Below, one piece after another: positions 1-9,880 of a stretch of 64,000 nucleotides of DNA. Origin of the DNA: Mesostigma viride. Its lineage: Eukaryota > Streptophyta > Mesostigmatophyceae > Mesostigmatales > Mesostigmataceae. The translations under genes were made by a program, and so were the position numbers. The stretch spans positions 6,969,861-7,033,860 of the forward strand of contig RPFO01000041.1 of assembly GCA_009746045.1 (NCBI GenBank), written 5' to 3'. The notes below the pieces were generated by a model, which was given only the letters and a program-made list of their open reading frames with translations, was not told the DNA's origin and did no database searches. Numbering within the stretch: the first letter of the stretch is position 1; each line of letters opens with the position of its first letter.

Positions 1-1462
1 TTTTTTTGCGGTTTCGACCTGGCGTAGTTTAGTTGTCCCTGCGGTTACCGTCGACAAGATAAAGTCGTCGTATCACTCGGTAAGTAATCTCGAACTCATT
101 GTTGAAGGTTTGGGATGTCAAAGTTGCTTCGTTACTACTTTTCTGTAATGGTTTGTGGTGGTGGTTGCGCACAGCCATTACGGTCAGATTTTCATCAGTT
201 TTGTTCATGATTGGCTGCGTCTGCACCAAATATACTAGAATAATGATTGGTGTTACATGTAAATAAGTTCTATATGGTATCATGATGGTTTCTATAGCCT
301 AAATCCTTAAGAATAGATGGTATCCTGGCCTGTTTTTGGTTAGCCTTTTAGCTTTGTTAGTATTGCTGTTGTGCAGTCACCCCATCTGTCTTCATGTAAC
401 ACCTGTGGAGGTCCCAGTGCCCTGCTTGCATTCAAAAGAAGGTCCATGAGTTGTCTCTGTGTCATTTCATCTCAGGCAAGCATATGGAGGTCATTTTTTA
501 TGTTGTGGATGCATGGGCTCCGTAGCCCCTTGCACACGTGCATTTGGGCCTTGGCACAGTGGTATACCTGCTAATAGAGCTTGGTCGCCACCACATGGTG
601 ACATTTTCTTTAGAACAACATGAAGCATAGTTTAAGCTGTGTGTTAGTGATCATTTTGAGCATTACCCGGCCATTCAAAAGCACCATTGTGCACGCCTCA
701 TACCATTGTAATGCCACTTAGTGCCGCATGTCGCCCCGTAGCCAGTTAACAGCTGAAATGATGAAGCCCAGCATATAAGGAGCTCCAGTTAGCATTTCCA
801 ATGATCTAGGCTTACTTTTACTTATTTAGTCTAGCACTGACATGTGAGAAAAACTGTGCATGTGGTAGGCTTGTGTGGTGGGTAGTCATTGGCCTTACCA
901 TGCCATGATACGCGCGAATGTGACTGTGCATTTGCATGGCTACCTATGTTTAATCGCTGTTATGGATGTTCTGTATGCTGGAATCGATGAAATAATGCAT
1001 GTTTGATCATTTATGATGTTTTATGATGCTACGGACTGAGGCGCCTGCCTTGTAATGCTAGCAAATGTCACCAGCCAAACTGGCTCCTATTTTTAGGCGC
1101 GAGTTATTTTTAGATAATGCATCTGGGTCCCTGGGACAACCTGTCATGTCAGTGTTCAGAAGCCATGCCTGGCTACCCAAGCAACTGCCTTTAAAATGTT
1201 GGGAGCAACGGAACTGTTTTCAGGAGTAATAATGCATTATACATGAATGTTTTTCTCGCACTCGCGCACCCCCCTGAGGGTGGTGCTATATTTAGCACCC
1301 ATAGGACATTGCAACATGACCAATGACATGACCCCCAAGTAAGTCCCTATATGTGTGTGCTTTGGTACCAGTATGGACCCTAAATTGTTTTTAGGTTAGG
1401 TTGTGGACATTACCATGCAAGGTGCAACTGGAGCCTATTTTTAGGCGCGAGTTGGACACCAT
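1..1462. other. Unassigned sequence, no gene recognised
   Basis: I see no convincing coding region here; the short open frames have no recognisable domain or codon pattern. A 24-26 base motif ending in TTTTTAGGCGCGAGTT occurs twice (about 1080-1106 and 1428-1454). The stretch around 1260-1320, read on the minus strand, resembles the internal part of the piggyBac-type MITE at 21150-21200 (a GGGTGCTA-AATA-AGC-CACCC-GGGGGG pattern), so a decayed relative is probably present. Confidence 0.4.
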
Positions 1463-3043
1463 TTAAGGGCTAGGGGTAGCTGAGGGAATGCGGCCTGGAG
1501 TGGGACGAATAGGAGCACGCTGAGGGGTACGAGGAGGGCGAGCATCGGGATGAGAGGGAGCACCCGAAAGGAACTTGGGGCACTCACGTTTAAGATGACC
1601 TACTTCCTTACAATGATAGCATGTAATATGAGAGACATCCAGAGCCGAAAGGTCGGTAACACAAATATCTAACTCTTCTACATAGGAGTTCTCTTCCTCA
1701 GGGGTAAGGCTAATGTTATTAATACGGGAACGGGTAGGAAGAGAAGGGGTGGTGAAGAAATCTGCTACTCTTAAGAGATGCTGTCGTACATGCTTGAGGG
1801 GTAGATCAGTAAAACGGTAGGCAGAGAACTGACGCTTTACCTCACGTAATAAGGGTCTACTGAGGCCTTGAAGGAAACGAGCACGTACTTCTGCGCCCGA
1901 CAAATCCCTAATTCGTACCATCTGTGCATCAAATTCTTTCATATACTCCTTAAACGGTTTAGTACCTTGCTGCAGAGTACCAAAATCTAATCTATCCTGC
2001 CAATCTGCATCAGGAGGGACTACATAGATGACTCTCTAACCTCAAACAATTCTGCTACTGAGTTAGGGTAGGCATGGGAGGCCAAGGATTCACACTGAAT
2101 GAGGTTAGCAAGCTCAGGGGTAATACAGGTAGTAAGGTAGTGAGGGACTAAAACAGCATCAGGGAGACGCCATCTATTATGATTTTGCCATGACTCTGTG
2201 TTCTGGGTAAGCAGCATAATAAAAGTGAAAAACTGTTGAGGGGAAGACTTGACATCCAACTTGGGAAGGTTAGCAAAGAGGGGAAGAGCAGGGGGCTTAG
2301 GAGGATGGGAAGGATCAGATCTACCCATAGGACCACTGTCTTCGACTGCTACATAGGAGGGATAGAAAGAAGGAAGAGGAAAGGTTTTGGATAGGGGTCT
2401 AGAAGGGGCCACCGTTTCAGGCTGGTGCCCATAGGAGAAGGGAACAGTATATGGTTCACGAAGGGTGGAGTAGGCAAAATGATCATAATTTCTGTCATCT
2501 AGAGGCATGGTGCTGAAATCACTATTAACTTCTAACTCTGCAACGCGGGAAGGGACCTGGGCAGCCTCGTAGGCCGTGTCAGGGTAGGACCAAGAAGCAG
2601 GAGGATGAAATGGAACTGCACTAGGGCGACCAGAAGGGCCTACAGGGGCAGAGGTACGACCCGTGTTATGAGCAGGGATGGAAGGAGCAGGGTGAGGAGG
2701 AGGCCTAGAAGCATTGTCAGGGAGTGAGGACCTAATTGAGGGTTGAGCCAAGGTTGCAGGAGGGGCAGGGGCCTGGTTCAGGGTAAAGGAGGGGTCGTCA
2801 CTTAATCTGACACGTTGCATGTTCAAAGGTAGGTGGGGTAATAGAGGGACGACGCCGACCACCAGTGGTAGGGGAAGGAGGTGAGGTACGCAGATTACCT
2901 TGAGGAGTGAGGTGGTGCACCGTTTCCAAGGAGTCCCGTCTGTTACCACGAGTATTGTTGTTATTATTGTTATTATTATGATTATTATTAGTAGTAGTAT
3001 TAGCGGTAGGTATAGGTGACATCTCTCCACCCACTGGATCCAT
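1463..3043 (-). pseudogene. Retrotransposon gag with CCHC zinc knuckle (element C), frameshifted
   Basis: Minus-strand gag-like coding sequence in at least three frames. It starts at 3043 with a segment rich in asparagine runs, shifts frame near 2820, continues as a proline/serine-rich linker to about 2030, and shifts again into a frame ending at 1463. The region before and within the last segment (about 2020-1780) has the pattern of a Retrotrans_gag domain: an F-x3-M-x-F core, then a GLSRPLLREVKRQF helix. A CX2CX4HX4C zinc knuckle (CYHCKEVGHLKREC) follows at about 1630-1590 and would bind nucleic acid in the particle. No protease, integrase or reverse transcriptase is found next to it, so the element is 3' truncated. 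It may be Ty3-type or another LTR lineage; the clade is unresolved. Confidence 0.65.
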
Positions 3044-3158
3044 GTTTAATTATGAGGAAAACAATGAAATTGCCTTAAGAAAAGGATAGGAACCTAAATT
3101 AAAGCAAGGAAGTCAAAGGAAAAACCTTGAATGTCCTAAGCAAAGAAAACAAGTAAAA

Positions 3159-3554
3159 TCAATCCTTTTTTATAGCCACAGTAATGGATAGGGAACCAAA
3201 CTCTAAGGTGAGAGGAGTATCTACGCGAGAAGAGGATGCAGCCCGTTTAGGGGGAGAAGAAGGAGGGGTAGCAAAAACTAGGGATTCCACGGGAGGACGA
3301 CCATGAGGAATGGGGCGTACGTGTAGGCCTAAATCTGATTCGCTATGGTCTATAAGGAACTGCTGAGCTTCTTCAAAGGTCATAAATTTCTTATATCTAG
3401 TTACGTTGTATACACGGTTCTGAACTATCTTCCTAGCGTCGGACCAAGAAAGGAAAATGGAGGACCATTGAGGCGTAATCACTACGTAATATTTAGCTAG
3501 ACTATTATCGCTAGAAGAATGGGAAGGAGCAGTAAAAGAACGCCGTTGCTTCAT
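3159..3554 (-). CDS. Small ORF with viroplasmin / RNase H1 N-terminal-like domain
   Basis: 131-residue ORF that ends 115 bases before the gag start of element C, on the same strand. Residues about 20-75 match the pattern of the caulimovirus viroplasmin / RNase H1 hybrid-binding fold: a YYVV strand, a tryptophan plus SWSDARKIV segment, then the RYKKFMTFEEAQQFL helix. In RNase H1 this fold binds RNA:DNA hybrids; in caulimoviruses it lies in the inclusion-body protein. The rest is serine/proline-rich. Its ATG overlaps the stop of an upstream open frame (3551-3736) as ATGA. A role in the replication particle of element C is inference; domain membership is judged by eye only. Confidence 0.55.
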   Translation of the reverse strand: MKQRRSFTAPSHSSSDNSLAKYYVVITPQWSSIFLSWSDARKIVQNRVYNVTRYKKFMTFEEAQQFLIDHSESDLGLHVRPIPHGRPPVESLVFATPPSSPPKRAASSSRVDTPLTLEFGSLSITVAIKKD

Positions 3555-3924
3555 GAGAACCCACCTGGTAGGTCTTGTGGAGTCACGATAGGAGTAGAAG
3601 GAGTAGGAGGCGACTTAGCTGAGGTATCTGGATCACCGAAAGTACGAGGGCGGCAATGGTCCAGCGCTCGTAGTAGTCCTAATATCAGCGACCCAGTGAG
3701 TTTCTGCGGGTGCGGCCGTCTAATAAAAAGCAGCACGAAGGAAAAGGTGGAGCCTACAAAGACGCTAAACGTCTCACTAACGCTGAAACGAAACCATCAC
3801 CTATCTTCGACAGTAAGCAACACTTCTAAGGAAAACAAACGAGGGAAAGGAGCTATCTATAAAAGGATTTTCCGCTGCGAGCAGGTCTAACTTCTAGGCA
3901 GGGCGTGTCCCGAATCGGGCAGCA

Positions 3925-4239
3925 CTACCCCCCTAGCTTGCAGGCGACCCGCCCATTACCTGTCAAGAAGGTGTGGTCTTCATTTTCCCGGACGCGGAAG
4001 GTTTGATTCAATGACGTATGTTGCAGGGGATCGTCGTCTCGCTCTCTACCTAAAGTTCCTCCGAGTCCATTGTTACGACTCAAGCCTCTACCGCCACCTC
4101 TACCTCTAACCGGCCTAATGCTACCTAAACTAGTGAGGCCGCCTCTAGTTAAACCCCTAGCGAAAGACGAACGAGACGATCCAGATCTCAATGCATTTAC
4201 GTAAGTACTACTGTAATACGCCATAAGCCATTTACACAA
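3925..4239 (-). other. Possible Arg/Gly-rich ORF upstream of element C
   Basis: A 104-residue minus-strand open frame with several RGG/GRG patterns (GRGGGRG) in its middle. It lies upstream of the viroplasmin-like ORF on the same strand and could be leader or a leftover ORF of element C. No family is recognised and it may not be a gene. Confidence 0.2.
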
Positions 4240-4627
4240 ACCCCGTTTATTCCAGGAATAGAGGAAGGAAACACAACTACACTGCCATGACCCAAGCTAA
4301 TATGTGTTAATTCATTTAACACACGCCGAGTGCCAACACGAGGGGTAGAACGTGCATAAATGATCACCAACGGTCCAGCATGCTCGGGCCGACATGGCCC
4401 TCGCCTACAGATACACGGATGCACGCTGGTCCACAACATTCTACCCGAAGGATAAGGACCACTACTAAAGTACGCGGCGCGACGCCAAATGCATCCAATG
4501 CACCACGGTACTGTTACGAGGACAACAGTGTCCACCAGTACAAACTACACGTAAACCTAGGGACGACCGAAGCAAAGGACCTAATTTACGTCCGTAACTA
4601 CGACAGATTGTTACGCGACGTAACACC
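4240..4627. other. Unassigned spacer
   Basis: No domain is recognised in any frame. This is the sequence between element C and the broken 3' end of copia-like element A2. Near 4628 the match to A1 (about 16545 on the plus strand) stops abruptly, so this marks the A2 truncation point. Confidence 0.35.
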
Positions 4628-5186
4628 CATGTCTTCACTGGGTGTTAAGCCCAGGAATCACTCATGCCAGGCTGTGGCTCTGCTGGGGAATCGAACCCCA
4701 CCCCAACCTCCAGGTTTATAGGTGACCTGGAACTTTGCACAAGACAAACATCACAACCATGAGAACAACATGAGAATGACATGATTATGTTTTATTCAAG
4801 CATTATATAACCCAGAATGTGGCTCCGTGGCAACCATGTCCCACATGGTCACACAACCAGGTTCTTTATTAGCAACAGGTTGAACACAAACACTAGAGAG
4901 ACATATTTACAGCAACCTGTAAGAACCAGCATTCGGGTTGCCCTTGCATGGCCTAACTGTTTGAGGCCAAAGGCGTCGATTTAAGTCCTGGCGACTCTTC
5001 TGAAACCCCATGGGGAGGGCCAGGCATGATTCTCAGCTGGTAGGAGTGCATTCCACACCAACTCCTGTCCAGGAGGGTGTACCTAACCCTGAAGGACCGG
5101 TTGTCAACCAGTAAGCACCAGTCACCACTTGGTACTTTGGTCAAACAACCCACTGGGGACACCCAAGCTGAAGCAAGGCCTGGTCT

Positions 5187-5883
5187 CTATGGCCGCCCGT
5201 GTAAGGGGTCCATGAGCCCACGGAGCAGGGGGTACTGCCGCTCCGCCTTCTCCTCCAGCTTGGTGAGGGCATCTGCGGGGTTGTCCACACCAGGCACATG
5301 TTCAATGTGAGCTAGGTAGGACATCTCCTTGAGCAGCAGATAATCAAGATCCCTGCTCCTGGCCAGCTGCCTGTGCACAAATTGCACCATGCCCATACTA
5401 TCAGTCCTCACCAGTGTGTGCAGCTGCAACCTACAGGAAGCCACTTGACATAGCTGGTAGAAGAGCTCCCTCAAGTAAAGAGCAGTATGCAGCCCTTCAC
5501 AAATTGCCCTGCACTCAGCAATATCACTGCTGGGAGTAACCCTGTTCTGCAACCGACTGTACCAGGTAACTAGTGAGGTGTGATCTTGCTCCAGGGTAAC
5601 TAATGCTGCTGGCCTGACCCTGACCTCTGTGACCTTCCTATTATCCATAGAACTGTCCACATAGAGAATCATGTCAAGGGGCTTGTACAAATCCACAGGA
5701 CCCAAGATGAGAGGGGGAGACATCATGACAGCCTGCACCACACTCTCAGCACCCACCTCAACCAGCTGGGAATCAGTAAGTCGACTCAAAACCAGCAAGT
5801 CAGGGGCACATATACTTGCCAGCCATGCCAGCATGCCTCTGATGGTAGCACACCTGGCCTGGGTGATGGGCTCCTGCAATGCA
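5187..5883 (-). pseudogene. Copia-like RT C-terminus and RNase H (A2 fragment)
   Basis: Minus-strand frame encoding the end of pol up to its stop at 5187. RNase H signatures in order are YVDSSMD, AECRAICEG, RTDSMGMVQ and DNPADALTK, supplying the acidic residues of a Ty1/copia RNase H that would degrade the RNA of RNA:DNA hybrids. It is nearly identical to the A1 pol C-terminus (about 15300-15993). The upstream part of the protein is cut off by the hAT insertion; the open frame continuing past 5892 is transposon sequence. Confidence 0.85.
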
Positions 5884-5891
5884 TCTACAAT

Positions 5892-7287
5892 CCGGGTTGG
5901 TCTGTACGCCGTACGAATGCGATAAAATGCGGGATAAAGCATATTATGGGCCTCGACGTATTTTACGCGTATTTTACGTCTGACCACGCGGTTTGGACTT
6001 GGAATTTTTCGGGGGTACCAGCGGGCAGCGGGCACTGGCGCGGTGCCCAGGTTCTGGGCGCGGCGCGCTCACTGCACATTTGAGATTTTTACTACTAGAA
6101 GTAGATGCGTACAGTTCTTTTCATAAAGCGCAAGCCTTGCAAAATGTTTGGCCGGTAGGAGACAGCTAGGACTAGGTACATAACGCATAATAACAGTGTG
6201 CCAGCAAATGCCAGCTGTGCTACTGACGGTGTAATGCAATATAGCGACGACGAGGCCAGTGCGACTGTGCGACAGTGTGCAGCCATTTTCGATTTGCAGC
6301 CATGAAGAAGAAAGGGCCTGAATGGGATTTCGTTCTCGAGAAGAAAGAAGCAGTCACAGATGCTGTTAGTAACAAAACGCAGTTTGTGTCGAATAAGTTC
6401 TGCTCATTTTGCAACAAGAAGTTCTCATACGGGGCGGGGGCAATCAGCGTATTCCGAGTCCGTGCACACTTTGCCGGAATCGCAGGGGAAGGGATGTTAC
6501 CCTGCGACAAAATTCCACCGAATATCCGGAGCAAGTTTCTCAGGATGTATAACAACAAGTCGCAGCAGTCAGACGCCAAGAAGCAGCACAATTTGAACAG
6601 GGCAATGGCGGAGATGGGAGGGGCTGCGCCGGCTGACTTGTCGTCGGTTCCCAGCAAAGGCCAGCTGAGCATCACCAAATGGCTGGTTCCCGTCGATGAG
6701 AAAGGTGTCCAGCTGCTGGCTGCCGAATTTTTTATCGAGAACGGCATTGCCTTCTTCAATGCGGCTGAGAGCGCCTCTTTCAAGCAGATGGTGGCCGGCA
6801 TGGTCCAGTACAGAGGATCGAGGGCACGTCACCCCTCCTTCTCGGAAGTTGTTGGGTGGCGAGCTTCTCGTGAAGAAGAAGGAGAGAGAGTGTGCAGGTG
6901 GCTGTCGAGGATCTCAGGGCCAAGAACAACCGTTACAGCTGGACCCTCGTTTCTGTCCATTATATAGTGGATGGCTTTCCTTACAATTAATTAATTAATT
7001 GATTCCTTACAATTCCCGTTGCAGCATGCTCCCCCCTGCATTTATCAAATCATAATCAGATAGGATTGCAGGGCATAAATGGAAGATGTTAATAAATAAG
7101 CATATACACCAAATTTCAGTTGTAATAACTGCATGACCATCACCAAGGAGCGTGCTAATTGGGTGACTGACAATTGGACCACAAAAACTGTCGCGCATTT
7201 TACCGCCGCGTATTTTATACCCCCCACGTATAATACGCGTATTTTAAGTCCACGTATTATACCCCGCACACGTATTTTCCAACCCGG
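5892..7287 (+). mobile_element. hAT-superfamily DNA transposon, non-autonomous, 1396 bp
   Basis: Termini are the inverted repeat CCGGGTTGG...CCAACCCGG. The flanks are an exact 8-bp target duplication, TCTACAAT, at 5884-5891 and 7288-7295, and the uninterrupted site can be read in A1 (about 15290). An 8-bp duplication together with a BED/DUF659-like protein inside identifies hAT. Subterminal regions on both sides repeat motifs such as ACGTATTTTA and CGCGTATTTTA, typical of transposase binding sites. Only an N-terminal transposase fragment remains, so movement would require a relative. Confidence 0.85.
6275..6967 (+). CDS. hAT transposase N-terminal fragment (BED finger + DUF659-like)
   Basis: 230-codon frame; the ATG at 6302 (MKKKGPEW) is the likelier start. 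The N-terminus has a BED-type finger pattern (CSFCNKKF, then RVRAHFAG and C-x-KIP). After a polar linker comes a DUF659-like stretch (ENGIAFFNAAES-SFKQM) found just before the RNase H-like catalytic core in many hAT transposases. The frame then runs into unrelated residues and ends, so the DDE core and dimerisation region are absent. It might persist as a DNA-binding remnant that competes for transposon ends. Confidence 0.7.
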   Translation: MCSHFRFAAMKKKGPEWDFVLEKKEAVTDAVSNKTQFVSNKFCSFCNKKFSYGAGAISVFRVRAHFAGIAGEGMLPCDKIPPNIRSKFLRMYNNKSQQSDAKKQHNLNRAMAEMGGAAPADLSSVPSKGQLSITKWLVPVDEKGVQLLAAEFFIENGIAFFNAAESASFKQMVAGMVQYRGSRARHPSFSEVVGWRASREEEGERVCRWLSRISGPRTTVTAGPSFLSII

Positions 7288-7295
7288 TCTACAAT

Positions 7296-8598
7296 CTGCT
7301 GTGGATAGTCCTTACCACCCTCCATCTTGATGAACCACGAGCGTCTGGAACAGCGTAGCCTGCATGCCACAGAATACCATGGGCTCATTCTCCACCATGT
7401 GCTGTATCTTACCCAGCTCAAACCGCTTCTGGATCTTGGCCAAAACAGCCTCTACCCAGGCTGGTGGACCTATGAGATGCAGGTCATCACCATGCAAGGA
7501 GGCAAAGACAGGGAGGCCATTATGGGACCCTTGGAACAGACAGGGATCCACTGGAGACACAGAAAAGCCACAGGTATTCTTCAAGAATTTCTCTAGGCTC
7601 TTCCTCCAGATGATGGGACTGGACCTGAGACCTTCCAACCCTTTCAGAATTCTCAGGTACCTGGCCTTTATCTCTGCTCTCCATACAGCAGGTACAGTCA
7701 CAAAGAAAGGAGGGATATCTCTCCAAGTCTGCCTAGCCTGATCTTGGTCACCCTTAAGAAAAGCCCTCTTGAAATCAATCAGCACAGAGCTATAGGGCAC
7801 ACCCTTAACCAGAAAAGACAGAAATATACACAGCAGAATCCTCCACGTGTCATGCAGCATCCTTGGAGTATAGAGCTCCTCATCTAACAACTGGCCAGTG
7901 CCATGATACTCGGTTACAACTGGTCTGACATGTGGCACCTGGACACCATCCACTTCTTGAGCTTGAGGACAAACATCAATCTGAGCAGCTGGTGAACTTC
8001 TGGCAGCTAGCTCATCCACAGGTTCTGCACAGTTGGAAACTATCCACTCATGCCCAGAGGCTACAAAGCCAAGAGTCCATGCCTTAGCCATCTTGGGGCT
8101 TTGCATCATCTCGACTATAGCTGGCGCCAGGGAATAGGACTGTGAGCAGCTATCTGGTACCTGTTTACCCCTAACTGCCGTGGATCAAAGGTGGTTGGGA
8201 TAATCAACAGGTCCTCAGCTATGGGCTCCTGACCTTGGGGACCCTCATCATGCTGACTCTTAACAGCCTTGACCGCCACAGCAAGACCCTGGGAATAGTG
8301 ATATCTTTCAAGGGGGAGGCTGCCTCTGCCTTCTAGTGCCAACTCATCAGAGGTCAAGCTAACCCCTGGCATGCACAAGAAGTTCTGACCCAGGATGGCA
8401 GGCCCCTGATAGCCCTCTACCACACAGAACGTGGTGGGCACCCCTTAGATAGGCACACTCACTTCCCCTAGGATCTTCATCAGTGGACACCTTTCCTGAG
8501 AAATCAGACACAGCAAGGCAACTGGGATGGGACATCTGTAAGCCTACAGCATCCTCTTCCCTGATGACAGACACCTGTGAGTTGGTATCTACCTCCAT
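7296..8598 (-). pseudogene. Copia-like protease-RT part of pol (A2), several frameshifts
   Basis: Continuation of A2 pol upstream of the hAT insertion, in pieces at 8359-8598, 8115-8441 and 7312-8109. The first piece has the protease-like EVDTNSQVSVI motif. The last has RT signatures LIDFKRAFLKGD and HGDDLHLIG. A pair of compensating frameshifts replaces the segment around 8000-7960 relative to A1. It cannot encode a full product. It confirms that DTN and HGDD are family features and not errors in one copy. Confidence 0.8.
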
Positions 8599-8649
8599 TG
8601 TAGCTGCCCAGCACGAACCCCACCCCGTGAGCTTGGATACCTTGGGATC

Positions 8650-8855
8650 AGTTAGGTTAAATAGTGCCGGAACCTTTTGCCCACTGAGGCAAATCGGTCC
8701 GTCACACTATTTTGCCCGGAATAACCACTTCCGAGCACCCAAGTTAATTCGGCCGAATTAACTTGGGTGCTCGGAAGTGGTTATTCCGGGCACAATAGTG
8801 TTCCGGCCCGATTTGCCTCAGGCGGCAAAAGGTTCCGACACTATTTAACGTAACT
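8650..8855. repeat. About 206-bp palindrome, copy 1
   Basis: The two arms meet at a GGCC-centred TTCGGCCGAA and read outward as near-perfect reverse complements, with a few mismatches between the arms (for example CCCACTGAGG against CCTCAGGCGG). It could extrude as a long hairpin. Confidence 0.85.
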
Positions 8856-8903
8856 AAAACCTGTGCACCTTGGAGGTCAGGGGTTCGAATCCTCACTGAG
8901 GCA
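8815..8903 (+). other. tRNA-like sequence spanning palindrome arm and core
   Basis: GCCTCAG in the palindrome arm can pair over 7 bp with CTGAGGC in the core, as an 89-nt tRNA acceptor stem would, and a B-box-like GGTTCGAATCC lies at the right distance. The D and anticodon arms are not convincing. It is therefore described as a tRNA-derived relic or internal promoter, not a tRNA gene. Confidence 0.4.
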
Positions 8904-8987
8904 GTTCCGGCGCATTTAGTGGTGCGTGCTCAGCGGCCTAGGCGGATGTCTCGGGCTCTTCGTCCCCCCTCCATGAGGCCAGGTTTT

Positions 8988-9195
8988 AGTTACGTTAAAT
9001 AGTGTCGGAACCTTTTTGCCCACTGAGGCAAATCGGGCCGGAACACTATTTTGCCCGGAATAACCACTTCCGAGCACCCAAGTTAATTCGGCCGAATTAA
9101 CTTGGGTGCTCGGAAGTGGTTATTCCGGGCAAAATAGTGTTCCGGCCCGATTTGCCTCAGTGGGCAAAAAGGTTCCGACACTATTTAACGTAACT
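8988..9195. repeat. 208-bp palindrome, copy 2
   Basis: Appears to be a perfect inverted repeat around TTCGGCCGAA, running from AGTTACGTTAAATAG to CTATTTAACGTAACT. Copy 1 has lost some arm complementarity; this one has not. Confidence 0.85.
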
Positions 9196-9202
9196 GTGCC
9201 CG

Positions 9203-9849
9203 AGTTAGCATTTTGGGCAACCAATATGCTAAGTGGATGCAGTTTGGAAAGACCTTTCCAACGCCGTGCTGACCGCCTGAAACAGACAAGGGACGAGAAA
9301 GATATGAGGTCCCGAAGTCCTAGCCGTCCGTGGCCGACTAGGTACAGTCCTCTGGTATAGTGGACAGGACACGTGGCAGGCCGTGCCTGCACAGGCTTAG
9401 CCTGACTATCACGTGACTGTGGTCCACGTAGACCAGAGGAGCAGCAGCCTGTGACTGGTGGACTACAGGAACTGGCACAGGTCTGCAAGGATACTAGGCC
9501 TTGCAGGCTTGTGACAGGTCCTGTACTTCCTAGGTTGCAGAGTCTAGGCAAATCCAGTTCGTCCTGGCTCTGCACTGATGCCAGTGGACGTTGAGGATTT
9601 GCTTGCCTGCCTGCACGTGCCTCGTCACGCCGATGGGAACGAGGAACAACGCAAAGGATATAGCTTGGTCATGGGGGATGACCAGCTATCTTGGCAAGCA
9701 CGAACCGAGGCTCCCACATTGGACGTGGAACCGCTCACCGTGGTCGTGGCTTGGTGCACGGGTTAAAAGGTTGCTGCCTTGCAACTTTGGCTCATCCCGT
9801 TGTGTGGCGTGAGAGACCAGGAACTCACAGTTCTGGCTGCTCGCTAACT
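9203..9849 (+). repeat. 5' LTR of A1
   Basis: Begins AGTTAGCATTTTGGG and ends GCTCGCTAACT, so the terminal inverted repeat is AGTTAGC/GCTAACT and not TG/CA. It matches the 3' LTR except for one substitution seen near 9611 (C against A). Confidence 0.95.
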
Positions 9850-9880
9850 CGTACTATTGCATTTCTGTTTGCAAGGTTTC

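Larger units (their letters stand above)
4628..8649 (-). mobile_element. Copia-like element A2, pol/3' part (old, truncated)
   Basis: Minus-strand sequence that aligns by eye with the pol and 3' non-coding region of complete element A1 (plus strand, about 13935-16545). It includes the tRNA T-arm-like motif (about 4667-4710) and the AATAAA-containing 3' region. There is no 3' LTR, so A2 is truncated here. A hAT transposon (5892-7287) splits it within the reverse transcriptase/RNase H region. At 8649 it stops at the palindromic mini-element, between the equivalents of integrase and protease. The gag part of what is probably the same copy resumes at 17648 with the integrase segment missing. Confidence 0.8.
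8650..9195. mobile_element. Palindromic mini-LTR (TRIM-like) element: palindrome-core-palindrome
   Basis: Two about 206-bp palindromes (8650-8855 and 8988-9195) flank a 132-bp core (8856-8987). Ends are AGTTA...TAACT, like the LTR ends of copia-like families A and B. No matching duplication flanks this copy (GGATC left, GTGCC right), so one side was probably rearranged. That fits the loss of A2 integrase sequence at the same point. No protein is encoded. It could also be classed as a foldback element or MITE. Confidence 0.6.

Noticed and set aside
12-283. Minus-strand 84-codon frame at the window start
   Set aside because: No domain or coding pattern; at the edge and in AT-rich sequence.
4667-4710. 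Primer binding site TGG... for a plus-strand LTR element
   Set aside because: It lies in the 3' region of a minus-strand element and is the reverse complement of the T-arm-like motif also present in A1.
8815-8903. Functional tRNA gene
   Set aside because: Acceptor stem and B box fit, but the D arm, A box and anticodon arm do not; it repeats with the palindromic element.
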